Positions 1 through 5,341 of a stretch of 9,305 bases of DNA are shown here, one piece after another. A model generated the notes under the pieces. That model was not told the origin of the DNA and did no database searches. It saw nothing but the letters and a program-made list of their open reading frames with translations. The stretch comes from an uncultured Lachnospiraceae bacterium (GTDB lineage: Bacteria > Bacillota > Clostridia > Lachnospirales > Lachnospiraceae): the NCBI GenBank assembly GCA_948665105.1, contig CAPNGW010000081.1, positions 1 to 9,305 of the forward strand, read 5' to 3'. The stretch's first letter is position 1. Each line of letters starts with the position of its first letter. Made by a program: the position numbers and the translations under genes.

Positions 1-162
1 GGGATTTGGAGTATAATCAATCAGTAGAGTGTATATCCCCTTCTCCCGGGCCAGCTCCACCCCGTGAAGCTGGCAGTTGGAGCCTCCCAGCATCATAAGC
101 CGCTCCCCGGCTGTCTCCTTCGATATATGATTTATCATTGCTGATGGCAATTCTCTGTTCAT
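1..162 (-). CDS. ATP-grasp-like protein, N-terminal fragment
   Basis: The first 54 codons of a minus-strand gene run off the left edge with no stop. The segment reading LMMLGGSNCQLHG, then AREKGIYTLLIDY, resembles the N-terminal Rossmann-like pre-ATP-grasp domain of carboxylate-amine ligases: a beta strand, a glycine-rich turn, a helix, and a second strand ending in Asp. The catalytic ATP-grasp fold itself would lie outside the window. The start is uncertain. The ATG at 162 lies 16 bp after the glycosyltransferase stop but has only a weak GAAAG site. The ATG pair at 96 and 93 (codons 23 and 24) follows GGGGAG at good spacing and would begin nearer to where family members usually start. The gene is probably co-transcribed with the upstream glycosyltransferase, suggesting ligation of an amino acid or similar group to a sugar or glycan precursor. 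That role is inference, and the family call rests on a short N-terminus only. Confidence 0.6.
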   Translation of the reverse strand, partial: MNRELPSAMINHISKETAGERLMMLGGSNCQLHGVELAREKGIYTLLIDYTPNP

Positions 163-178
163 GTTTTGATGATTTCTT

Positions 179-916
179 TCATTTTATGATTTCCTTGATT
201 CGATAGAGGGTTTTGGCATCTGCATTATCCCTCCTTAAGGCATAATGCCAGAAGATCCTTCCCCACAAGCCTGCCAGGGTGGAAAGGCTGTAACCGCTTT
301 TTCCTTCCTTTCGCTCTCTTTGTATATAGGAAAGATTGGCCGTTCTCACCGGCCTCCTTCTGCCGTTCTTATAAATCTCTGCCGACAAATAAAAAAAGCT
401 GCCCTTTCGGCCCGACACAGCCCTCCTGGCCACGGCGGCAGTCATCACCCTAAAGCTTGACACCCGCATTCCCCGGGGCACTCCCAGAAGACAGGAAAAC
501 AGCATGTCCCGCATGCGGCCCCCAAGAAGCCTCAGCAGATTGCCCCGCCTCTTTGGGATTCCGTATACTACATCATAGCCTTTCAGGGCTTTCTCATAAA
601 GCCTTTGAAAAGCCTTCACCGGCTGCTGCAAATCATCATCTATGGTTCCGTAAAACTGACAGTCCCCAAGCCTCTCAAGCCCGCACAGAACCGCCGCCTG
701 CTGCCCGTAATTCCCTGCCAGGGTAACCACTATCACCCCGGGGCCCAGGCAATGACTCCTAAGATACCTTGACACCTCACCGTCGTCACTGTCATCCACC
801 AGGCAGATTTGAATTCTCACCTTTGGCTCAAAGGCTTTTTTTAGCTGCTTAACCAGGATGTGAACCGACTCTTTCGAGCGATACACCGGAACCACAATCC
901 CCAAGTCATATGTCAT
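179..916 (-). CDS. Family 2 glycosyltransferase, DPM1-like
   Basis: A 245-residue inverting GT-A glycosyltransferase. It begins with the VVPVY strand (residues 8-12) and continues with LVDDSDDG (39-46), the GNYGQQAAVLCGL segment (68-80) typical of the polyprenyl-phosphate sugar transferase branch, and the metal/nucleotide motif DDDLQQP (93-99). A SSFR turn (153-156) and the basic RKEGKSGYSL segment (202-211) follow. Members of this branch usually move a sugar from a nucleotide donor to undecaprenyl phosphate, or act on related acceptors at the membrane. Many carry two C-terminal membrane helices; this one ends without any, so it would be soluble or peripheral. The start at 916 is supported by GAGGGAG six bases upstream. 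It leads into the ATP-grasp-like gene 16 bp downstream, probably one operon. Donor and acceptor cannot be read from the sequence. Confidence 0.88.
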   Translation of the reverse strand: MTYDLGIVVPVYRSKESVHILVKQLKKAFEPKVRIQICLVDDSDDGEVSRYLRSHCLGPGVIVVTLAGNYGQQAAVLCGLERLGDCQFYGTIDDDLQQPVKAFQRLYEKALKGYDVVYGIPKRRGNLLRLLGGRMRDMLFSCLLGVPRGMRVSSFRVMTAAVARRAVSGRKGSFFYLSAEIYKNGRRRPVRTANLSYIQRERKEGKSGYSLSTLAGLWGRIFWHYALRRDNADAKTLYRIKEIIK

Positions 917-980
917 AGCTTACTCCCTCTCACTGTATCCTCCCTGGCCAGATTTTTCCCTTTCCCTACCCTGCCGCCTA

Positions 981-1000
981 TGGTAAAATAGTGCTATAAA
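981..1000 (+). promoter_or_regulatory. Candidate promoter(s) for the first tusA-like gene
   Basis: Two overlapping extended -10 elements lie just upstream of the gene at 1023: TGG-TAAAAT (981-989) and TGC-TATAAA (992-1000). Each has five of six -10 matches plus the TGN extension. No good -35 box lies 17 bp upstream (tttccc or tgccgc). The second element would leave a leader of only about 15 bases, so the first may be the one used. The 9-mer GTGCTATAA is identical to that of the yeeE-side promoter near 2348. Confidence 0.45.
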
Positions 1001-1022
1001 AATCAGCGGGAGGTACTAAACC

Positions 1023-1247
1023 ATGGAAGAAATCAACTGTCTGGGCGACATGTGCCCTATTCCCATCCTAAAGCTTCAGGAGTGCGCACACATCCGTGAA
1101 AAAGGCGGAAGCGTCAAAATGGTTTCCGACCACAGCTGCACCGTGGAATCCGTCTGCCACTACTGCCATCAGCACGGCCTTCGGCTGACCATCACAGAGC
1201 CCATGAACGGTATCTGGGAGCTCTTCATTGAAAATACCAGCGCCTGA
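1023..1247 (+). CDS. TusA-family sulfurtransferase, cysteine-rich variant
   Basis: A 74-residue single-domain TusA/SirA/YeeD-family protein. The N-terminal strand leads into the defining Cys-Pro-x-Pro motif CPIP (Cys11 to Pro14), where Cys11 would carry a persulfide. DHSC (36-39) matches the second carrier at 3169. The next helix, which in the second copy reads NIPEWAR, here reads SVCHYCH. This adds Cys45 and Cys48 and, with His46, His49 and His51, makes a CxxC/His cluster. Six cysteines in 74 residues is high for the family. The start is set by GGGAGG nine bases before ATG 1023. The gene is alone on its strand, between a divergent glycosyltransferase and the convergent LysR gene, close to a YeeE/TusA locus. 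A role in relaying sulfane sulfur or selenium is inferred; metal binding is possible but unproven. Confidence 0.85.
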   Translation: MEEINCLGDMCPIPILKLQECAHIREKGGSVKMVSDHSCTVESVCHYCHQHGLRLTITEPMNGIWELFIENTSA

Positions 1248-1261
1248 GAGCTCTGTTCCCA

Positions 1262-1304
1262 GACAGCGCTTATAAAGCACTGTCAGCAGATGCTTTTGCT
1301 GACA
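1262..1304. other. Two overlapping stem-loops at convergent gene ends
   Basis: Between the tusA-like stop and the end of the LysR gene are two inverted repeats that share four bases. The first is GACAGCGCTT/AAGCACTGTC (1262-1284): ten pairs with one G-U when read on the minus strand, loop of three. The second is TGTCAGCA/TGCTGACA (1281-1304): eight perfect pairs, loop of eight, which includes the LysR stop codon. They cannot form together. Neither is followed by a T-run on either strand, so they are not standard intrinsic terminators, though they could still protect or separate the two 3' ends. Confidence 0.45.
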
Positions 1305-2182
1305 ATGGATTTAAAATACCGGGCAATCTCATACAGCTTGGGATTCTCCCTGGCCTCCCGCAGGCGGCTGATGGAATACACATCATAGGTCAGATCAAAA
1401 TCCTCCACGTGGACAATTTTCACCAGCTGCTGGTAGGCTTCTTTCTTCACAGTCATATAGGGCAAAAATGCAAGGCCATGCCCGGCCATCACCGTACTCT
1501 TGACGGATTCCGTGGAATCCAGATGGAAGAGAACCTTCAGCCGTTCCACCGGATATCCCTTCCGGGCAAGATACTGGTGAAGCAGCCGGTAAGAGCTGAA
1601 CTGCTCGTTCAGCATCAGAAGGGGCACCCGCTTTAGCTCCTCCAGAAGAATGCTGTCGGCAATGTGGTAATCCTTGCTGGCCACCAGGCAAATCCTATCG
1701 CTGAATACCAGATTGCAATCCAGATTCTCCTCCTGGGCCTCTCCCACCACAAAGCCCAAATCCGCCTGTCCCTGCTGTACCCGGCGAATGACCTCCCGGG
1801 AGGAGGCGGAGCTTAAATTAATGGAGTAGTTGGGAAATTTACGGTTCATCTTGTATAGGCAGCAGGGCAGTGCATAGTTGCAGGCCACGTAGGTGGCTGC
1901 CACCCGAAATGTACCGCTGTAGCTTTGCAGGTTCTCAAGCTCCTCCTTCAGATTGTGGTAAGTCTCAATAAACTGCCTGGAGTATTTTTCCATCACCTCT
2001 CCGGCATCCGTTAACGTAATCCCCCGATTAGAGCGCTCAAACAATGTCACCCCAAGCTCTTCTTCCAGACGGTGCATCTGCTGGCTTAAAGCCGGCTGGG
2101 AAATATGGCTGGCCAAAGCTGCTCTGGATATGCTTTTCTCACTGGCAATTCTATGAAACATATAAATTTGTTCAATCAGCAT
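1283..2182 (-). CDS. LysR-family transcriptional regulator
   Basis: A 299-residue LysR-type regulator of normal family length. The N-terminal winged helix-turn-helix spans about residues 1-60, with SQPALSQQMHRLEEELG (28-44) and LFERSNRGITLTDAGE (47-62) as signature segments, followed by a linker helix. The rest is a periplasmic-binding-protein-like effector domain (about 88-290), including QGQADLGFVVG and the C-terminal GHGLAFLP loop. The start at 2182 is preferred because AGGAGA sits eight bases upstream; an in-frame extension to 2221 lacks such a site. The gene is divergent from the yeeE-tusA-yeeE-flavoprotein set across a 233-bp region with a candidate operator, so it most likely regulates that set. 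Its overall look is closest to CysL-like and selenium-metabolism-associated LysR proteins. The inducer (O-acetylserine, thiosulfate, a selenium species or other) cannot be told. Confidence 0.92.
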   Translation of the reverse strand: MLIEQIYMFHRIASEKSISRAALASHISQPALSQQMHRLEEELGVTLFERSNRGITLTDAGEVMEKYSRQFIETYHNLKEELENLQSYSGTFRVAATYVACNYALPCCLYKMNRKFPNYSINLSSASSREVIRRVQQGQADLGFVVGEAQEENLDCNLVFSDRICLVASKDYHIADSILLEELKRVPLLMLNEQFSSYRLLHQYLARKGYPVERLKVLFHLDSTESVKSTVMAGHGLAFLPYMTVKKEAYQQLVKIVHVEDFDLTYDVYSISRLREARENPKLYEIARYFKSIVSKSIC

Positions 2183-2234
2183 ACTGCTCTTCTCCTGTTT
2201 TGAGACCACAAAAAGTAACACTATACAGTGTATT

Positions 2235-2263
2235 ATTATACCTGATTGTTAAAAAAAGCACAA
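2235..2263 (-). promoter_or_regulatory. Candidate promoter of the LysR gene
   Basis: Read on the minus strand, a perfect TATAAT (2240-2235) lies 17 bp downstream of TTGTGC (2263-2258), which matches only the TTG of a -35 box. An odd palindrome ATACA-G-TGTAT (2223-2233) sits at and just beyond the -10 box, where a bound regulator could repress the gene. The leader to the ATG at 2182 would be about 46 bases. Confidence 0.55.
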
Positions 2264-2300
2264 TACAATATCTGACCTGCCATTGGCACTCCTTATAGCA

Positions 2301-2324
2301 AAATCTTATGCAGTATAAAGATTT
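2301..2324. promoter_or_regulatory. Candidate LysR operator (inverted repeat)
   Basis: AAATCTT (2301-2307) and AAGATTT (2318-2324) form a perfect 7-bp inverted repeat separated by ten bases. TTAT-N5-ATAA (2306-2318) is nested inside and gives the AT-rich dyad with T/A ends typical of LysR sites. It lies between the divergent promoters, centred about 50 bp upstream of the predicted yeeE transcription start. That position suits an activator touching polymerase at a promoter without a -35 box. Assignment to this particular regulator is inference. Confidence 0.5.
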
Positions 2325-2348
2325 GAAATAGTGAAAAATTTATCAATG

Positions 2349-2357
2349 TGCTATAAT
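2349..2357 (+). promoter_or_regulatory. Extended -10 promoter of the yeeE-tusA operon
   Basis: TG-C-TATAAT is a perfect extended -10 element. The hexamer 17 bp upstream (tagtga, 2329-2334) matches the -35 consensus at only three positions, and TTGAAA at 2323-2328 is 23 bp away, too far for normal use. A promoter strong at -10 and weak at -35, downstream of an inverted repeat, fits LysR activation. The leader to ATG 2416 would be about 50 bases. Confidence 0.6.
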
Positions 2358-2400
2358 GAGGACAGTAGTTAAGCGTTCTAATCCTCAAATTTATTAAGAA

Positions 2401-2407
2401 AAGGAGG
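2401..2407 (+). promoter_or_regulatory. Ribosome binding site deciding the yeeE-1 start
   Basis: AAGGAGG overlaps an in-frame GTG at 2407, which therefore cannot be the start codon. The ATG at 2416 lies eight bases downstream of the site and is the start chosen. Confidence 0.85.
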
Positions 2408-2415
2408 TGTCTCAA

Positions 2416-3117
2416 ATGCAGGATCAGGCAACTGAAAGCACCGGAAGTATCCGACGCAGTTCTACATCCAGCCGCACCCGGAAGAAGAAGAAAAATCAGC
2501 TTCCCGCCGGCTTCGCGGTTGTGATTTTGATTGTTCTCGTGGGGTTATTCCTGGGTACCAAAAATGGTATGCTTGCCCTTTTCTGGACATTCGGATGTAT
2601 CTTTGGCTTTATTTTGCAGAAGGCCCGTTTTTGTTTTACCGCCTCGTTACGGGACCCGTGCATCACAGGCTCCACATCTGTCACCAGAGCAGTGCTGATT
2701 GCATTTGCCATTACCACCATCGGCTTTACTGCCATTAAATTCGGCGCATTTGCAAGCGGGCAGGCCATTCCTGGCCAAAGCTATATTATGCCAATCAGTC
2801 TCGCCACTGTTGTGGGCGGCATTCTGTTCGGTATCGGTATGGTAATCGCCGGCGGATGTGCATCCGGAACACTGATGCGCGTAGGTGAAGGCTTCACCAT
2901 GCAGATGTTAAGTCTTTTGTTCTTTGTCATCGGTTCCTTAATCGGCGCCGGTCACATGGGCTGGTGGACAGAAAATTTCATTGCTGCCGCTCCACGTATC
3001 TTCCTTCCGGACGTGTTCGGATGGGCGGGAGCCATCGCATTGCAGCTTGCAATTATCGGCCTTTTGTATGTAGCAGCCGACTTATATGAGAAAAAGAAAA
3101 TGGGAATCACCGAATAA
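2416..3117 (+). CDS. YeeE/YedE-family transporter, N-terminal-half subunit
   Basis: A 233-residue membrane protein matching the first half of the YeeE/YedE (TsuA) family, which imports thiosulfate or, in the YedE branch, is linked to selenium. A basic tail rich in Arg, Ser and Lys (residues 12-26) should stay in the cytoplasm. Hydrophobic stretches follow at about 31-48, 51-67, 89-107, 128-146, 163-180 and 205-225. The family signatures are KARFCFTASLRDP (69-81, Cys73), with Cys82 next to it, and GGCASGTLMRVGEG (146-159, Cys148). In the studied thiosulfate transporters conserved cysteines line the substrate path, and Cys73 and Cys148 are the likely counterparts. E. coli YeeE is a single chain of about 350 residues. 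Here the second half is a separate gene at 3419, with a TusA-type carrier encoded between them. It is first in the operon, divergent from the LysR gene. Thiosulfate is the preferred substrate guess. Confidence 0.88.
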   Translation: MQDQATESTGSIRRSSTSSRTRKKKKNQLPAGFAVVILIVLVGLFLGTKNGMLALFWTFGCIFGFILQKARFCFTASLRDPCITGSTSVTRAVLIAFAITTIGFTAIKFGAFASGQAIPGQSYIMPISLATVVGGILFGIGMVIAGGCASGTLMRVGEGFTMQMLSLLFFVIGSLIGAGHMGWWTENFIAAAPRIFLPDVFGWAGAIALQLAIIGLLYVAADLYEKKKMGITE

Positions 3118-3168
3118 GCAAAAGGTTCCCCCAATGAAAAATAGAAAGAAGAAAAGGAGATTATCATT

Positions 3169-3399
3169 ATGAGTAAAGAATATACCATCGATTGTTTAGG
3201 CGAGGCTTGCCCGGTACCCTTGATGAAGGTTCAGAAGGAAATGGAAAAAATGGAAGTTGGCGACGTTTTGGTTGCACAGATCGATCACAGCTGCGCCATG
3301 AAGAACATTCCTGAGTGGGCAAGAAACCAGGGCCACAACGTTGAAATCGAAGAAGTAGACGACGGCGAATGGGAAATCGTAATCGAGAAGACAAAATAG
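3169..3399 (+). CDS. TusA-family sulfur carrier (TsuB/YeeD-like)
   Basis: A complete 76-residue TusA-fold protein. It has DCLGEACPVP (residues 8-17) with Cys14 of the Cys-Pro-x-Pro motif as the expected persulfide site, a second cysteine at Cys9, and DHSCAMKNIPEWARNQGH (39-56) with Cys42. A beta hairpin rich in Glu and Asp completes the two-layer fold. AAGGAG nine bases before ATG 3169 fixes the start. It lies between the two yeeE halves, 51 bp after the first and 19 bp before the second, just as TsuB/YeeD-type proteins accompany YeeE thiosulfate transporters. It probably accepts sulfur from the substrate at the cytoplasmic mouth of the transporter. It lacks the DsrE-like second domain of YedF, which argues mildly for sulfur over selenium. 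Compared with the copy at 1023 it keeps the normal NIPEWA helix. Confidence 0.92.
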   Translation: MSKEYTIDCLGEACPVPLMKVQKEMEKMEVGDVLVAQIDHSCAMKNIPEWARNQGHNVEIEEVDDGEWEIVIEKTK

Positions 3400-3408
3400 A
3401 AAGGAATC

Positions 3409-3414
3409 AGGTGG
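3409..3414 (+). promoter_or_regulatory. Ribosome site for the TTG start of yeeE-2
   Basis: AGGTGG, one mismatch from AGGAGG, ends four bases before TTG 3419; AAAGGAA (3400-3406) lies further upstream. No in-frame ATG occurs until deep in the protein, so TTG is the only sensible start. The rare start codon may lower output of this subunit relative to the TusA protein just upstream. Confidence 0.6.
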
Positions 3415-3418
3415 TATT

Positions 3419-3967
3419 TTGAAGGCTTTTTGGAATAAAATAAGCGCAAATCCGTATTACAAAAAAATCTTTAAAAATCCATTTACATACCTGACCGGCG
3501 CTGTCCTTTTATCTATTTTCCAGATTGCTATCTTTGCCTCCACCGGTTCTCCCTGGGGCGTATCAGGCACCTTTGCAAACTGGGGTGCATGGCTCTATGA
3601 GCTGGTAGGCGGAAATGTGGATAAATGGTACTATTTCTCTTCGGAGGGCGCACAAAATACCCTAAATGCAGGTATTTTAAACCATACCGGTTCCTGGCTG
3701 AACTTCGGCATCATTTTCGGTGCACTGGCTGCTGCTCTTCTGGCTTCCCAGTTTAAAATTAAGAAGATCAAATCCTTAAAGCAGGTGGTAGCTGCCGTGC
3801 TGGGTGGTCTTTTAATGGGATACGGCGCCAGACTGGCAGGCGGATGTAACATCGGAGCTTTGTACTCCGCCATCGCCTCTTTGTCCTTATCCGGCTGGGT
3901 ATTTGCAGTATTCCTCTTTGTGGGAGCATTTATCGGAAGCAAATTGCTGGCGAAGTTCTTTATGTAA
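3419..3967 (+). CDS. YeeE/YedE-family transporter, C-terminal-half subunit
   Basis: A 182-residue membrane protein matching the second half of YeeE/YedE transporters. An amphipathic basic N-terminus is followed by a hydrophobic helix at about 22-40 and the family segment TGSPWGVSGTFANWG (42-56). Helices lie near 94-110, 123-140 and 160-178. The hallmark GGLLMGYGARLAGGCNIGALYSAIASLSLSGW region (129-160) contains the only cysteine, Cys143, in GGCNIG. With the first-half subunit this gives three family-type cysteine positions, the number reported as important in single-chain YeeE. The predicted start is TTG. It is the third gene of the set, 19 bp after the carrier gene. On its own it lacks the first-half GGCASG motif, so a heterodimer with the protein at 2416 is the natural reading. 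A 131-bp gap with a long hairpin separates it from the flavoprotein gene. Confidence 0.87.
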   Translation: MKAFWNKISANPYYKKIFKNPFTYLTGAVLLSIFQIAIFASTGSPWGVSGTFANWGAWLYELVGGNVDKWYYFSSEGAQNTLNAGILNHTGSWLNFGIIFGALAAALLASQFKIKKIKSLKQVVAAVLGGLLMGYGARLAGGCNIGALYSAIASLSLSGWVFAVFLFVGAFIGSKLLAKFFM

Positions 3968-3988
3968 ACCATGTAATATGGACCTTTT

Positions 3989-4030
3989 ACAGACACAGAA
4001 TACGGCTTTATCCCCTTGTTCTGTGTCTGT
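3989..4030 (+). other. Long perfect stem-loop inside the sulfur operon
   Basis: ACAGACACAGAA (3989-4000) and TTCTGTGTCTGT (4019-4030) form a perfect 12-bp stem with an 18-base loop. A run of five T occurs only at 4044-4048, 13 bases after the stem, so it is a poor intrinsic terminator by spacing. It lies in the 131-bp gap between the second yeeE half and the flavoprotein gene, where no clear extra promoter is seen. It may act as a partial terminator, an mRNA processing or stability element, or a protein site. Confidence 0.55.
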
Positions 4031-4083
4031 GTTGCATTATGGATTTTTGTTAAATGTGAATGAGATATCCTTAAGTGAACGAA

Positions 4084-4089
4084 AGGAAG
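4084..4089 (+). promoter_or_regulatory. Ribosome site deciding the flavoprotein start
   Basis: AGGAAG lies nine bases before ATG 4099. The longer in-frame GTG start at 4075 would place this site inside the coding region and has no comparable site of its own, so 4099 is chosen. Confidence 0.65.
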
Positions 4090-4098
4090 AAAGTCATT

Positions 4099-5322
4099 AT
4101 GGAGAAGAAAATCGAACAATATGATGTGGTGGTTATCGGCGGAGGCGCCGCCGGTCTTACAGCGGCCATTTACTGCGGACGCGCACGCCTTAAGACTCTG
4201 CTCATTGAAAAGGCTCTGGTAGGCGGCCTTGCCACCTATACCAACGAGATTGAAAACTACCCGGGCTTCCCTGAAGGAGCCACCGGTTTGGGCCTGATGG
4301 AATTATTCCACAAGCAGGCCAAGAAATTCGGGGTGAAATTCAAATTAACCGACGTGCGGGGCGTATCCTTAGAGGGCGACACCAAGGTGGTGGAGACCTT
4401 CCGCACCAACTATGAGTGTAAGAGCGTAATTATCGCCAGCGGCGGCAAGCCCCGTCTCACCGGAGCTCCCGGCGAGGACAAGTTCCTCTACGACAAGGGA
4501 ATTTCCTTCTGCGCCACCTGCGATGCGGCTGCCAACACCGACAAAACCGTAATGGTGATTGGCTCTGGCGATGCGGCCATCGAGGAAGGTATGTTCCTGA
4601 CAAAATTTGCAAGCAGGGTTATCGTCAGCGTTATGCACGAAGAGGGCAAAATGGACTGTAACGAAATTGCAAGAGAGGAAGCCCTTAAGAATCCCAAGAT
4701 GGAATTCATCTGGAATACCCTTCCGGCAGAATTCCGTGGAGATGAGGAGCATTTAAGAAGCGTTGCTCTTCGGAACTTAAAGACCGATGAGATTATTGAT
4801 GTACCGGTGGATACTTGTTTCCTGTTTATCGGCTATGTGCCCAACACTGAAATTTTCAAGGGTATTATCGATATGAACCGTGCCGGTTATGTACAGACCA
4901 ACGAGAAGATGGAGACCAACGTGGCCGGCGTATTTGCGGCCGGAGATGTTCGCGACAAATTCTTAAAGCAGGTAGCTACCGCTGTGGGCGACGGCGCAAT
5001 TGCCGGTTATGCCGCCGAAAAATATATCGCTGAGAGCGAAGTGTTCGAAAATCAGATTATGGACGCTTCCAGGCCAGGTCTTGTATACATCTGGAATGCT
5101 GTGGAGACCGCCAGCCGCGATTTGCTGCCTGTCATTGAAGCCTTTGAGCAGGAGCATGCAGGTGCCGTCAAGGTGACCAAGGTGGATATCTACAAATCCA
5201 ACGGTATTGCCACACGGCTGGGAATCACTACGGCTCCGGCTGTTGCATTTATCAAGGACGGAAAGCTTCATAAAGTGGTTACAGAAGGTATTACCAAAGA
5301 AGTTCTGGAAGCCGGTCTATAG
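4099..5322 (+). CDS. Thioredoxin-reductase-like flavoprotein fused to a cysteine-less thioredoxin domain
   Basis: A 407-residue two-domain protein. Residues 1 to about 312 form a low-molecular-weight thioredoxin-reductase fold: FAD motif GGGAAG (14-19), NYPGFP (53-58), redox pair CATC (Cys138, Cys141), nucleotide motif GSGDAA (155-160), and the C-terminal FAD motif GVFAAGDVRDK (277-287). The NADPH 2'-phosphate motif HRRxxxR is replaced by MHEEGKM (179-185), so NADPH preference is unlikely. Residues about 325-407 align with thioredoxin, including Trp332, the helix after the active site, the cis-Pro TTAP (Pro380) and FIKDG. However, WCGPC has become VETAS (335-339), removing both cysteines. Natural reductase-thioredoxin fusions such as that of Mycobacterium leprae keep CGPC. 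It is the last gene before the terminator, after the YeeE/TusA genes. A plausible role is reducing the TusA persulfide or its import product, with the thioredoxin fold acting as a docking or regulatory domain. Partner and electron donor are unknown. Confidence 0.88.
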   Translation: MEKKIEQYDVVVIGGGAAGLTAAIYCGRARLKTLLIEKALVGGLATYTNEIENYPGFPEGATGLGLMELFHKQAKKFGVKFKLTDVRGVSLEGDTKVVETFRTNYECKSVIIASGGKPRLTGAPGEDKFLYDKGISFCATCDAAANTDKTVMVIGSGDAAIEEGMFLTKFASRVIVSVMHEEGKMDCNEIAREEALKNPKMEFIWNTLPAEFRGDEEHLRSVALRNLKTDEIIDVPVDTCFLFIGYVPNTEIFKGIIDMNRAGYVQTNEKMETNVAGVFAAGDVRDKFLKQVATAVGDGAIAGYAAEKYIAESEVFENQIMDASRPGLVYIWNAVETASRDLLPVIEAFEQEHAGAVKVTKVDIYKSNGIATRLGITTAPAVAFIKDGKLHKVVTEGITKEVLEAGL

Positions 5323-5341
5323 GTTTTAAAGGATGCTTTTA

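Noticed and set aside
245..726. Plus-strand open frames opposite the glycosyltransferase
   Set aside because: They are rich in Pro, Ala and Ser, lack ribosome sites, and are shadows of a conserved GT2 gene.
2407..2415. GTG start for the first yeeE half
   Set aside because: The GTG overlaps the ribosome site AAGGAGG itself; ATG 2416 has correct spacing.
2416..3399. YedE/YedF selenium pair as a firm call
   Set aside because: The carrier lacks the DsrE-like second domain of YedF and no selD-like gene is present, so thiosulfate is preferred and selenium kept only as an alternative.
4075..4098. GTG start extending the flavoprotein by eight residues
   Set aside because: It would include the AGGAAG ribosome site, and the extension adds nothing family-like; ATG 4099 fits better.
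3631..4119. 162-residue minus-strand open frame over the second yeeE half
   Set aside because: It is antisense to a clear family gene, has no ribosome site or recognisable domain, and crosses the hairpin region.
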